Shown here: positions 35,176 through 44,724 of the stretch, in pieces
Layout of the letters: every line of letters begins with the position of its first letter
Numbering within the stretch: position 1 is the first letter of the stretch
Assembly: GCF_916858675.1 (NCBI RefSeq)
Contig: NZ_CAKASM010000027.1
Location: forward strand, 1-48,123
Origin: Sphingomonas sp. Leaf21
GTDB lineage: Bacteria; Pseudomonadota; Alphaproteobacteria; Sphingomonadales; Sphingomonadaceae
Reading direction: 5' to 3'
Length of the DNA: 48,123 nucleotides
Program-made: the position numbers and the translations under genes
The notes under the pieces: model-generated
The model's database searches: none
Told to the model about the DNA's origin: nothing
What the model saw: only the letters and a program-made list of their open reading frames with translations

Positions 35176-35762
35176 GGAAAGGCTGCTCGGTCGAGGTCCG
35201 ATAAGGTCAGCTTGGCCTGGGCGATGGTGGCGGCGGTATTGGCGATCGCGGTCAGCGAGCCCTCCAGCACGATACCGCTTTCGGCCAGGATCGGGGTGAG
35301 GCGGCCCAGCGTATTGCCCAGTTCGGCATCATAGGCGGCCAGCTTGTCCGGATGGGAGCGGCTGACGTCGAACTGCGATGCGAAGATGAAGGGCATCTTC
35401 CCGCCGAGCTGACGCAGCTTCGACATGTAGAGCAGGTTGATGAACGGCGCGCCGTCCTTGCGGAAATTGACCAGCATCGTGCGGACGTTCACCTGGCGAT
35501 CATTGGCCAGGAATTCGCGGATCCGGTCGCGCGCCTCGACATTGTTGGCGTCGCGCTGGAGCATCCGGCAATTCCGGCCGATCATGTCCTCGCTGGTATA
35601 GCCGGTCAGTTCGCGGAATCCGTGATTGATGAAGATCAGCGGATTGTCCTCGGACGAATCCGCCAGCGCCAGCGCGATCGGCGACTTGTCCAGGTAGCTG
35701 GCCAAATGGGCCGGAATATCAAATTGGTGCACGAACTCTGGCTCCTTGACGCGCATTCGCAT
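35172..35762 (-). CDS. LOV-domain blue-light receptor protein
   Basis: A 196-residue protein with a LOV domain (about 20-130) and no separate catalytic output. The flavin-adduct motif GRNCRMLQ is complete, with photoactive Cys65, preceded by FINHGFRELTGYTSEDMI and followed by NFRKDGAPFINLLYMS, all typical of light-sensing LOV proteins. The remaining 60 residues form helices that could dimerise or dock. The start ATG at 35760-35762 has GGAGG ten bases upstream. ATGA overlap with the CheB-CheR-HWE kinase gene implies that the two act together, the LOV protein supplying the light input. Upstream is a candidate EcfG promoter. Confidence 0.93.
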   Translation of the reverse strand: MRMRVKEPEFVHQFDIPAHLASYLDKSPIALALADSSEDNPLIFINHGFRELTGYTSEDMIGRNCRMLQRDANNVEARDRIREFLANDRQVNVRTMLVNFRKDGAPFINLLYMSKLRQLGGKMPFIFASQFDVSRSHPDKLAAYDAELGNTLGRLTPILAESGIVLEGSLTAIANTAATIAQAKLTLSDLDRAAFP

Positions 35763-35823
35763 GGCGTCGGTCCCTCCGCAAGCGCCGAGATCGTCGGCTG
35801 TCCCCGAATACTTCACATGGGTC

Positions 35824-35848
35824 AACCTTCGAGCGGCGGCACCGTTCC
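35824..35848 (-). promoter_or_regulatory. Candidate EcfG (general stress sigma factor) promoter
   Basis: Reading the minus strand, GGAAC (35848-35844) is followed after 16 bases by GGTT (35827-35824). The alphaproteobacterial EcfG consensus is GGAAC-N16/17-CGTT, so only one base differs. It lies 61 bases upstream of the LOV start, properly placed to drive the LOV-kinase-receiver operon. Confidence 0.6.
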
Positions 35849-35875
35849 CGAACCGTAATGAAAGAGTGCGCGCCG

Positions 35876-37768
<1,893 letters not shown>

Positions 37769-37906
37769 TCCCCAACCCCCGTGCCGTGCCATGGACCGCG
37801 ACTTAAGCGGGGAGCGGCGACAGGGTCCACCCTTTTATCCGGCGGGAGGGGGAGAGGGGCGGTTCGCGACGTTGGCGTCGGCCCCCCGGCGGTGCTATCA
37901 TCGGCC

Positions 37907-38968
37907 ATGGTCGCTTGCCTCCACGTCTGGCTCGCCGGCGCGCTGTCCTTCAGCATCGCGCAGACGCCGCAGCGCGTACCCCAGCCTCCAACGGCGCCGC
38001 CTCCACCAGCGGCCCGGATCACCCCCGGCGAGGCGCAGATCGACGACGGGCTGGAGATCACCGGCGAAAGCGTCGCGGGCGAGCAGATCGACACCCGCAT
38101 GGCGATCGGCGTCATGATCGACGGTCACGGCCCTTATCGCTTCGTGGTCGATAGCGGCGCAGACCGGTCCGTGATCGGCGAGCGGCTGGCCCGCGCCCTG
38201 GCGCTTCCACCGGGGCTGCCGGTGATGCTGCACGGCATGGCGGGGGCGAGCCGTCGGGAGACGGCGTTGATCGGACGACTGGGCATCGGCTCCGTGGTGG
38301 TGCCCGACATCGCCGCGCCGGTCCTGCCCGAGGCTTCGTTGGGCGGGCGGGGGCTGATCGGGATCGATGCGCTGCGCGGACAGCGGCTGATGCTCGATTT
38401 CGATACGGACGCGATCACGGTCGAGGACACCCGCCGCCCCGTGGTCGGACAGGCCGACGACATCGTCGTCACCGCCCGGCGGCGGGGAGGTCAGCTTATC
38501 CTGACCCAGGCGCGCGCCGGGGGCGTCGGCATCCGCGCGGTGGTGGATACCGGATCGCAACTGACGATCGGCAATCTCGCACTTCGCGATGCGCTTTTCC
38601 GCCGCCTTCGCACACCGCCCGACACGACCGCCATCCCGGTCGTCAGCGTGACCGGAGAGACGCTGATCGTGCCGATGGCCATCGTTCCCGAGATGCGGAT
38701 CGGCAGCATCACGATGCGCAACGTCCCCGTCGGCTTCGCCGATCTGCCGCCCTTCGCGCTGTTCGGGCTGCGCGACCAGCCCGCGATGATGCTGGGGACC
38801 GACCTGATGGGAAGCTTCCGCCGCGTGTCGCTCGATTTCGGTGCCAAGAAGGTGCGCTTCCAGCTTCGCCGATGCCAGACCGTCCAGTCGACGGACGCGG
38901 GGTGGCGATCGATCCGTATGAATGGCGAGACGGCCGGGGCCTGCCCACCCATTCGGGACAAGCGCTGA
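37907..38968 (+). CDS. Two-domain retropepsin-like aspartyl protease
   Basis: A 353-residue exported protein with two aspartyl-protease halves in one chain. The N-terminus is a signal-like stretch (HVWLAGALSFSIAQ) then a Pro-rich linker (20-35). Half one has VVDSGADRSVIG (Asp82) and the later LIGIDAL. Half two has VVDTGSQLTIG (Asp214) and MLGTDLMG. Each half carries its own D-S/T-G and hydrophobic-G-x-D motif, so it looks like a covalent retropepsin dimer. Bacterial clan AA proteins of this type are poorly characterised. The start at 37907 has no strong Shine-Dalgarno. It diverges from the M61 peptidase (138-base gap) and is convergent with the Brp/Blh gene, leaving one base between stop codons. 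Confidence 0.85.
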   Translation: MVACLHVWLAGALSFSIAQTPQRVPQPPTAPPPPAARITPGEAQIDDGLEITGESVAGEQIDTRMAIGVMIDGHGPYRFVVDSGADRSVIGERLARALALPPGLPVMLHGMAGASRRETALIGRLGIGSVVVPDIAAPVLPEASLGGRGLIGIDALRGQRLMLDFDTDAITVEDTRRPVVGQADDIVVTARRRGGQLILTQARAGGVGIRAVVDTGSQLTIGNLALRDALFRRLRTPPDTTAIPVVSVTGETLIVPMAIVPEMRIGSITMRNVPVGFADLPPFALFGLRDQPAMMLGTDLMGSFRRVSLDFGAKKVRFQLRRCQTVQSTDAGWRSIRMNGETAGACPPIRDKR

Positions 38969-38969
38969 C

Positions 38970-39812
38970 TTATCGGGCCTTTGCGGTCATTCGGGGTAGG
39001 GGGCGCGTGCCGTGATCCCGGCCGAACCCCGGCGTGACCAGCAGATGCGGCATGGCCAGCGCGGCGAGTGCCGCGAACAGGCCACGAATCCCACTCGCTT
39101 CGGTTCGCAGGAAGAACAGCGCTATCGCCGTCGCGAGGACGAGCGCCGCGAGCAACATCGGGCCGATCGTCCGGATATAGGCGCGGTGGCTCGCACACCG
39201 CATCCGGCGTCGCCGCCCCTCGGTCTGCGGCAGGGCGTGGAGGACGAGGAAGCCCACCGAAAAGCCGATGAGCGGCGGCAGGAACACCAGCGCCATCACG
39301 CTGGCCGCCAGTGCTCGGTCACGGCGATCGACCGCATCAACCAGCAACTTGGCGCCCGACGCCGCGCCGACCATTCGGAGAAGCGTCACCATCGTTGCGG
39401 GAGGGGCGCCGCCCCCCGCGAGGGTCAGCAGGCTGGCATAGCCGACAGGGTGAAGCAGCGCGGGCGTGGCGATCAACCCGATGCCCAGGGTCCATCGGTG
39501 CCAGGCCGGATGCATCCTCGGCTCCTCGGCGGCGAAATGGATCGCGGAGGCAGCCAGGAACAGCGGCAGGGCTATCGCGGGGTAGAGCGCCCACCAGACC
39601 AGGCAGACCAGCGAGACGGCGGTATAGGCGACGAGGAACGCCGCTCGCCGTGCCGGTTCGACGACGTGCAGGTCGCTGGCACCATGCGCCATACCGATGA
39701 CGCCGATCGCCAGGATGGCGAAGCCGAGCTGCACCGCCAACGGTCCGGCGGCGGCGGCCAGTGCCGTCGCCGCCAGCAGGCCCCAGCCGATCGCCGGGGC
39801 GGGCCGCGTCAC
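38970..39812 (-). CDS. blh: Brp/Blh-family beta-carotene 15,15'-dioxygenase
   Basis: Integral-membrane iron enzyme of 280 residues predicted to split beta-carotene into two retinals for the adjoining rhodopsin. Several hydrophobic helices are visible. Expected metal ligands and conserved histidines appear as GMAHGASDLH (His43, His49), IHFAAEE (His92) and FLVLHALPQ (His192). In better-known members the last motif usually has a second histidine four residues on; here that place is Gln196, so the site may differ. The start is the GTG at 39812, overlapping the rhodopsin stop as GTGA, so the genes are translationally coupled. No carotenoid biosynthesis gene is nearby, so beta-carotene must come from elsewhere in the genome. 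Confidence 0.85.
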   Translation of the reverse strand: MTRPAPAIGWGLLAATALAAAAGPLAVQLGFAILAIGVIGMAHGASDLHVVEPARRAAFLVAYTAVSLVCLVWWALYPAIALPLFLAASAIHFAAEEPRMHPAWHRWTLGIGLIATPALLHPVGYASLLTLAGGGAPPATMVTLLRMVGAASGAKLLVDAVDRRDRALAASVMALVFLPPLIGFSVGFLVLHALPQTEGRRRRMRCASHRAYIRTIGPMLLAALVLATAIALFFLRTEASGIRGLFAALAALAMPHLLVTPGFGRDHGTRPLPRMTAKAR

Positions 39813-40504
39813 GCGCGCCGGTCGCGCAGCGCGCGGTCCAGATTGCCCGAGGCATAGAAGGCATAGACGACCTTCGCGACCACATCCATGATGAGGATCG
39901 CCCAGACCGAGGCGGGATCGCCGATGATCCGCAATCCCTCCGGCCCGACCAGGAAGACGATCGGATAGAGGAACCAGATGACCGTCAGGAATACGACATT
40001 CCTGACATAGACCGCGCCGATCGCCTCGCCACGCTCGACCGCCACCGCGCGGAGCGGCACCCAGAGCAGATAGAGCACGCCCGCAAAGGCCGCGCAGGAC
40101 CAGAGATACCAGACCCATTTGAGGACCGGCACCAACGCCAGCGACGAGATCAGTCCGGTGACGATCATCAGCACGTCGAGGACGATGATCGCGGTCAGAT
40201 ATCCGCCGACCTCGCCCGCCCGGCCGCGATCGTGAAACGCCGTCAGGACCAGTCCGGCGAGCAGGATGGGTGTCGTCACCGACCAGTCGGCATAGCGCGC
40301 GAGGTAGACGACCGGGCCTTCGAGCGGGAACAACGTGCCGATCCCGAATAGCATCGCCAGATAGGCCGTCGCGGCGATGAAGGGCACCGCCGCATGCATC
40401 AGCGTATGGGGCAGGGCTCCCGGCGCCTTGCTGCCCTTTGCGTAGATGGCCAGCGATCCCAAGGACATGATCGTGAAGCCGATCAGAAACGCGATCCACT
40501 GCAT
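39809..40504 (-). CDS. Microbial rhodopsin with DTG motif, predicted light-driven proton pump
   Basis: Seven-helix retinal protein of 231 residues. Retinal-binding Lys211 lies in IMDVVAKVVYAF (helix G) with counterion Asp207. Helix C reads ARYADWSVTTPILLAG: Arg70, proton acceptor Asp73, Thr77 and Gly84 at the places of Asp85, Thr89 and Asp96 of bacteriorhodopsin, giving a D-T-G motif without a carboxylic proton donor. Trp177, Tyr180 and Pro181 in helix F fit the retinal pocket. Leu81 at the tuning position points to green absorption. The ATG at 40502-40504 has AGGAG 8 bases upstream, inside a hairpin described separately. It is coupled to the Brp/Blh gene by a GTGA overlap. Pumping is likely from the Asp acceptor; slow turnover is expected without the donor. 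Confidence 0.95.
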   Translation of the reverse strand: MQWIAFLIGFTIMSLGSLAIYAKGSKAPGALPHTLMHAAVPFIAATAYLAMLFGIGTLFPLEGPVVYLARYADWSVTTPILLAGLVLTAFHDRGRAGEVGGYLTAIIVLDVLMIVTGLISSLALVPVLKWVWYLWSCAAFAGVLYLLWVPLRAVAVERGEAIGAVYVRNVVFLTVIWFLYPIVFLVGPEGLRIIGDPASVWAILIMDVVAKVVYAFYASGNLDRALRDRRA

Positions 40505-40535
40505 ATGCGTGTCTCCTGTCGCGGGACGACAGGAG
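40505..40535 (-). promoter_or_regulatory. Shine-Dalgarno-sequestering hairpin before the rhodopsin gene
   Basis: A perfect 9-bp inverted repeat, CTCCTGTCG (40513-40521) and CGACAGGAG (40527-40535), with a 5-base loop. In the minus-strand mRNA the 3' arm is CGACAGGAG, which contains the AGGAG Shine-Dalgarno exactly 8 bases before the ATG. Folding would hide the ribosome-binding site. This is the layout of a translational switch or RNA thermometer, though no regulator is identified. Confidence 0.7.
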
Positions 40536-40600
40536 GCCGACCCGCCAAAGGGAACAGCGGCCGTGGCGCGTCGATCCGGCATGACGAAAATGTTAGGGTT

Positions 40601-40909
40601 GGTCTTCGCCGAGGCAGAGGCCCGGGACCAATCGACGTTCAGACATGCGCTTCTATTCCCTCGCCCCTCATGGAGGGGAGAGGGTTGCGCAGACTTGGTC
40701 TTTGCCAAAGCAAAGGCCTAGTCGGAGCTGGGTGAGGGGTGCTGCGCTCGCTGAGCGAGCGCGCGAGCCTTCAGGCTCGCTCAACCCCTCACCCAAGCTG
40801 CGCTAGCCAGCGAGCTGGCAAGCTTCGCTAACCCTCTCCCCTGTCCAGGGGAGAGGGATAAAGGGGATACAGGAATGTCGGTCCGGCCCCGTCGGAGCCG
40901 GGTGAAGGG
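40601..40909. repeat. Imperfect direct repeats flanking the palindromic element
   Basis: A 22-base unit, GGTCTTCGCCGAGGCAGAGG plus CC at 40601-40622, recurs at 40697-40718 with four changes (all C/T or G/A). A second unit, GTCGGAGCTGGGTGAGGG (40721-40738), recurs at 40891-40908 with two changes. The layout suggests partial copies of one dispersed family laid next to each other. Confidence 0.6.
40658..40857. repeat. Nested palindromic repeat element
   Basis: About 200 bases of stacked hairpins. An outer pair, GGGTGAGGGGT (40730-40740) with ACCCCTCACCC (40784-40794), encloses GCGCTCGCT-G-AGCGAGCGC (40744-40762) and GCGAGCC-TTCA-GGCTCGC (40763-40780, sharing few bases). A separate 12-bp perfect hairpin closes the right side (CCCTCTCCCCTG 40832-40843 with CAGGGGAGAGGG 40846-40857). 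The left end has CCCCTC/GAGGGG at 40664-40678. No reading frame is inside. It looks like a non-coding mobile repeat (MITE- or RUP-like) common to sphingomonads. Confidence 0.65.
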
Positions 40910-41002
40910 GGGCGGTTTGCGGGCGACAGGGACGGTGAGGCAACCCGAAGCCGCGCACCCCGTTATGCTCCGCACTTTCGTTCGATCACGGGAACATGCT
41001 TC

Positions 41003-41986
41003 ATGGCCTCCAGCACGCCGCCAGCGCACCCATCGTCCTTGCCCGGCCATGCCGAGGGTGCCGAGGTCGTCGATATCGAGGGGCAGCGTCCGCAAGTCGA
41101 TGAGATTGGCGGTGTCGTTTACCGGCAGATTACCGGCACGCGCTCCGTGCGGGGGCTGCGGATGACGCTGCTGGTGCCGCGGACGCCCGGCCGGAAGCCC
41201 GCGATCGTCTATGTTCCGGGCGGCGGGTTCACGTCCGCCGATCACCAGAAATTCCTCGAGATGCGGATGGCGCTGGCGCAGGCGGGGTTCGTCGTGGCGG
41301 CGGCGGAGTATCGCGTGGTGCCCGATGTCTTCCCGGCGCCGCTCGCCGACGGCAAGGCCGCGATCCGCTATCTGCGCGCACATGCCGGGGACTTCGGCAT
41401 CGACCCGACCCGTATCGGCGTGCTCGGCGACAGCGCGGGGGGATGGCTGTCGCAGATGCTGGCGATGACGGGCGACACGGCGGAATTCGACCACGGCGAT
41501 TGGCTGGATCACGCCTCCGACGTGCAGTCGGCGGCGTCGCTTTATGGCATCTCCGACCTGCGCAACATCGGCGAAGGATTTGGCGACTCGATCCGGGCGG
41601 TGCACGCATCTCCCGCCGTGACCGAGGCGCTGCTGGTCCACGGCGTGGCCTTCGACACCTTTCCCGGCGCGCCGATCGCCAGCGACCCCGGCAAGGCGCT
41701 CGCCGCCAGCCCGATGGGGCATTTGTCGGGCCGAAAGCCGCCTCTGCTCCTCATGCACGGCAGCGGCGACAAGCTCGTCTCGCCCGTGCAGAGCAAGCAG
41801 ATCTATGAAGCGCTGCGGGAGCGGGGCGCGAAGGTCGATTACGTTCTGGTCTGCGACGCGGGGCACGGCGATGGCCGCTGGTTCCAGCCCGCGGTGATCG
41901 ACCGCGTGGTCGACTGGTTCCGGCGAACGCTGGGCGGTCCGATCGACGGGAACGCGGCGTCCAGGGACGGGGATGCGGTCACCTGA
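41003..41986 (+). CDS. Alpha/beta hydrolase, esterase/lipase (BD-FAE/HSL-like)
   Basis: A 327-residue hydrolase with no clear signal peptide. The oxyanion region is VPGGGFT (71-77), the nucleophile elbow is GDSAGG at 142-147 with Ser144, and the likely acid and base are Asp256 (HGSGDKLV) and His288 (DAGHGD). This is the acyl-ester carboxylesterase fold seen in enzymes that deacetylate or deferuloylate plant polymers, and in bacterial HSL-like esterases. The sequence around the GGG oxyanion motif fits BD-FAE better than classic HGGG HSL. It stands alone on the plus strand between the repeat region and the antiporter (84-base gap). Polymer deacylation is possible given the nearby glycosidases, but the substrate is not known. 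Confidence 0.87.
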   Translation: MASSTPPAHPSSLPGHAEGAEVVDIEGQRPQVDEIGGVVYRQITGTRSVRGLRMTLLVPRTPGRKPAIVYVPGGGFTSADHQKFLEMRMALAQAGFVVAAAEYRVVPDVFPAPLADGKAAIRYLRAHAGDFGIDPTRIGVLGDSAGGWLSQMLAMTGDTAEFDHGDWLDHASDVQSAASLYGISDLRNIGEGFGDSIRAVHASPAVTEALLVHGVAFDTFPGAPIASDPGKALAASPMGHLSGRKPPLLLMHGSGDKLVSPVQSKQIYEALRERGAKVDYVLVCDAGHGDGRWFQPAVIDRVVDWFRRTLGGPIDGNAASRDGDAVT

Positions 41987-42070
41987 TCGCATCGGTCCGG
42001 CCGAAGGCATCGCGCGGCGACGGTCAGGGGCGGGGGTACACATCGGCGTCCCCGGGGGTTAAGTCGCCCT

Positions 42071-43906
42071 ATGGAACACCAAGCCCTTGTCTTCGCGCTG
42101 ATCGGTATCTTGGGGATCGGCGCCCAGTGGATCGCCTGGCGAACCGGATGGCCCGCTATCGCGCTGATGCTGGCGGCGGGCGTCATCGCCGGACCGATCA
42201 CCGGCCTGATCGTCCCCGAACATGTCTTCGGCGAACTGCTCGAGCCGATGATCTCGGTCGCGGTCGCGCTCATCCTGTTCGAGGGCGGCCTCAGCCTCAA
42301 CGTCCGTGAGTTGCGCAAGACCGAGGGGGCCGTGACGCGGCTCATGGTGATCGGCATCCCGCTCGGCTGGGTGCTCGGCGCCTTCGCCTGCTATTATGTC
42401 GCGGGGCTGGTCTGGCCGGTCGCGATCCTGTTCGCGGGCATCCTGGTCGTGACCGGGCCGACCGTCGTCATCCCGCTGCTGCGACAGAGCAATATCGCCG
42501 CGCGTCCGCGCGCGATCCTGAAATGGGAGGCGATCGTCAACGATCCCTTCGGCGCGCTGTGCGCGGTCATCACCTACGAATATCTTCGGCGCGTCGACCA
42601 GGGGGGCACGTTGCTGTCCGTCGTGACCGCGCTGCTGGGCGCGGCGGTCGTCTCGGGGCTGATCGGCTATGGCATGGCGCGCGCGATCGCCTGGGCATTT
42701 CCGCGCGGACATGTGCCCGAATATCTCAAAGCACCGGTCCTGCTCGTCGCGGTCATCAGCACCTTCGTGCTGTCGAACCTCGTCCAGCAGGAGACGGGGC
42801 TGCTCGCGGTGACGGTGATGGGCGTCGCGATCGCCAATATGCGGCTGGACTCGTTGCGGGACATCCATCCGTTCAAGGAGAATGTCACCGTCCTGCTGAT
42901 CTCCGGCGTATTCGTCCTGCTGTCGGCATCGCTCGACTTCGAGGTGCTTCGCCTGTTCGAATGGCGGTTCGCCGCCTTCCTCTTCGCGCTGCTCTTTCTG
43001 GTGCGACCCGCGACGGTGCTGATCGCGCTGGCCTTCAGCAAGATTCCGTGGAACGAGCGGCTGCTCGTCGCCTGGATCGCGCCGCGCGGCGTCGTCGCGG
43101 TGGCGGTGTCGGGACTGTTCGCGCTGCGCCTCGACCAGCTCGGCTATGGCAACGGCAATATCCTCGTCACCCTGTCCTTTTCGGTCGTGGTCGCGACGAT
43201 CATCGCCCATGGCTTCAGCATCCGGTTCGTGGCGCGCCTGCTGAAGGTCACCGGCGCGGCGCAAAAGGGATTGCTCATCGTCGGCAGCACGCCCTGGAGC
43301 ATATCGCTCGCGCGGCAGATCCAGTCGCTGGGCCTGCCGGTGATGATCGCGGATGCGAGCTGGGAGCGGCTGTCCGCCGTGCGGCAGGCGGGGATCGAGC
43401 CCTATCACGGCGAGATCCTGGCCGAGACGACCGAGGAGCGGCTCGACCTCAGCCAGTTTCAGGTGCTGGTCGCGACCACCGACAACGAAGCCTATAACGC
43501 GCTGGTCTGTAGCGAGTTCGCGCACGATATCGGGCGGGATTCGGTCTATCAGCTTGGCGGCAGCGGGGATGACGAGGATCATCGCAGCCTGCCCGAGGCG
43601 CTTCGCGGGCGCGCCATGTTCACCGCCGGACACGGTGTCGAGGAAATCCAGCAGCGCGAGGCGGCGGGCTGGACCTTCCGCAAGACGCGGATCAGCGAGC
43701 AGTTCAATTTCGACCATGCCCGCTCGGCGCTCCCCGACGAGGCGGACATGCTGTTCGTCCTCCGCAAGGACGGACGAATCCGCTTCTTCTCGCACGCTTC
43801 GCGCCCGACGCCGCAGACCGGTGATGTCGTCGTGTCCTACGGCCCCTCGCGTCATGCCGATCGGGAGGCTAGACCAACGCTGCAGAAGGGAGAGGCCATC
43901 GCATGA
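42071..43906 (+). CDS. CPA1-type cation/proton antiporter with C-terminal TrkA/RCK-like domain
   Basis: Inner-membrane antiporter of 611 residues. About a dozen hydrophobic helices fill residues 1-395, with the family motif EAIVNDPFGAL carrying Asn157-Asp158 that binds the ion, and ILFEGGLSLN in an early helix. Residues about 398-520 form a Rossmann-like TrkA_N/RCK domain (LLIVGSTPWSISLARQIQ), though the nucleotide-binding glycines are reduced. A TrkA_C-like tail ends the protein. Exchange of Na+ or K+ for H+ is the family role; the ion cannot be told from sequence. No Shine-Dalgarno is obvious before ATG 42071. The gene overlaps the OmpA-like lipoprotein gene by 4 bases (ATGA). Confidence 0.91.
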   Translation: MEHQALVFALIGILGIGAQWIAWRTGWPAIALMLAAGVIAGPITGLIVPEHVFGELLEPMISVAVALILFEGGLSLNVRELRKTEGAVTRLMVIGIPLGWVLGAFACYYVAGLVWPVAILFAGILVVTGPTVVIPLLRQSNIAARPRAILKWEAIVNDPFGALCAVITYEYLRRVDQGGTLLSVVTALLGAAVVSGLIGYGMARAIAWAFPRGHVPEYLKAPVLLVAVISTFVLSNLVQQETGLLAVTVMGVAIANMRLDSLRDIHPFKENVTVLLISGVFVLLSASLDFEVLRLFEWRFAAFLFALLFLVRPATVLIALAFSKIPWNERLLVAWIAPRGVVAVAVSGLFALRLDQLGYGNGNILVTLSFSVVVATIIAHGFSIRFVARLLKVTGAAQKGLLIVGSTPWSISLARQIQSLGLPVMIADASWERLSAVRQAGIEPYHGEILAETTEERLDLSQFQVLVATTDNEAYNALVCSEFAHDIGRDSVYQLGGSGDDEDHRSLPEALRGRAMFTAGHGVEEIQQREAAGWTFRKTRISEQFNFDHARSALPDEADMLFVLRKDGRIRFFSHASRPTPQTGDVVVSYGPSRHADREARPTLQKGEAIA

Positions 43907-44541
43907 CGATGACGAGGATCAGCGAGCGCACGGCGCGGACAATCGCCAGAGTGGCCGTGTTGGCGGCGCTCGGCCTGGGGCTGACGGCGTGCCAGCCAGG
44001 CGCACCGGAGCCCCGCAACGAGGCGGAGGACGCAGCCCCCGCGACCAACTCCACGGCGCTGGAAAACGATACCAAGCCCGAGACCAAGTCGATCATCCGC
44101 CCGGAGATCGAGCCTTCTCCGACGCCGACCCCGGCGCCCGAACCGGTGATGCTGACCATCGCCTTCCCGGCCAAGGGGGCACAGCCCGATGCGGCGGGGC
44201 TGGCGCAGCTTGACGGGCTGATCGCCGATCCGGTCTATCAGATGGGCGGCCCGGTGACGTTATGGGGGCATAGTGACTCGGCGGGTGCGGATGCGGTGAA
44301 CCTCGCCGCCTCCCGCCGGCGTGCCGAGGCGGTGCGCGACTATCTGGTGGGGAAGGGCGCCCCCGCCGACCGGTTCACCGTCATCGCGATGGGCGAGGCG
44401 CAACCCATCGCCCCGAACCGCAAGCGCGACGGCACCGACGATCCCGAGGGGCGTGACAAGAACCGCCGCGTGGAGATCAAGGTCGACCTGCCCCAGCCAG
44501 CGCCGAAGACCGATGCGGCGGCGGCGACCGTGACGAACTGA
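43903..44541 (+). CDS. OmpA-family lipoprotein
   Basis: A 212-residue lipoprotein. The signal peptide ends in lipobox LTAC with Cys30 acylated. A long Pro/Thr/Glu-rich linker (about 32-78) precedes an OmpA-like peptidoglycan-binding domain (about 80-200), seen in LWGHSDSAGADAVNLAASRRRAEAVRDYLV, IAMGEAQP and DKNRRVEIKV. The linker and domain suit an outer-membrane anchor that grips peptidoglycan. Its ATG overlaps the antiporter stop. Why the two genes are coupled is unclear; envelope stability under ionic stress is one guess. Confidence 0.9.
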   Translation: MTMTRISERTARTIARVAVLAALGLGLTACQPGAPEPRNEAEDAAPATNSTALENDTKPETKSIIRPEIEPSPTPTPAPEPVMLTIAFPAKGAQPDAAGLAQLDGLIADPVYQMGGPVTLWGHSDSAGADAVNLAASRRRAEAVRDYLVGKGAPADRFTVIAMGEAQPIAPNRKRDGTDDPEGRDKNRRVEIKVDLPQPAPKTDAAAATVTN

Positions 44542-44550
44542 CGCATTTTG

Positions 44551-44587
44551 CATTCCTCTCCGGCCACGGGAGGGGAGCTGCGAAGCT
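44551..44587. repeat. Short relative of the palindromic repeat family
   Basis: An imperfect hairpin CCTCTCC / GGGAGGGG followed by AGCTGCGAAGCTG. The GGGAGNGG...GCGAAGCT order also occurs, reverse complemented, at 40815-40857 and in part at 40673-40692. It lies in the 183-base gap before the TbpB-like gene. Confidence 0.4.
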
Positions 44588-44724
44588 GCTGGATGATGTC
44601 ATCTGCCCTTGCAGCGGAGGAATTGCGTGTCTGTCGACTGGCACGGGCCGAAAGATTTTTGCGACGATCATCTTCCCCCATTCCAAGGAACGCCATAAAC
44701 CTGAGCCGATAGTGGGGGGACATC

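Larger units (their letters stand above)
40505..41002. other. 498-bp intergenic region
   Basis: Between the rhodopsin and esterase starts no gene is visible. It holds the rhodopsin leader hairpin, the nested palindromic repeat at 40658-40857, and the imperfect direct repeats listed separately. The sequence just upstream of 41003 has no clear promoter. Confidence 0.6.

Noticed and set aside
31669..35334. 1200-codon open frame on the plus strand opposite the CheB-CheR-HWE kinase
   Set aside because: The minus strand encodes recognisable domains along the whole length; the plus product is featureless antisense sequence.
39813..40499. Upstream extension of the Brp/Blh frame
   Set aside because: It overlaps the rhodopsin gene in another frame; the GTG at 39812 in a GTGA overlap is the natural start.
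40730..40857. Possible CRISPR array in the repeat region
   Set aside because: The repeats are palindromic and irregularly spaced with no constant repeat-spacer unit, and no cas gene is present.
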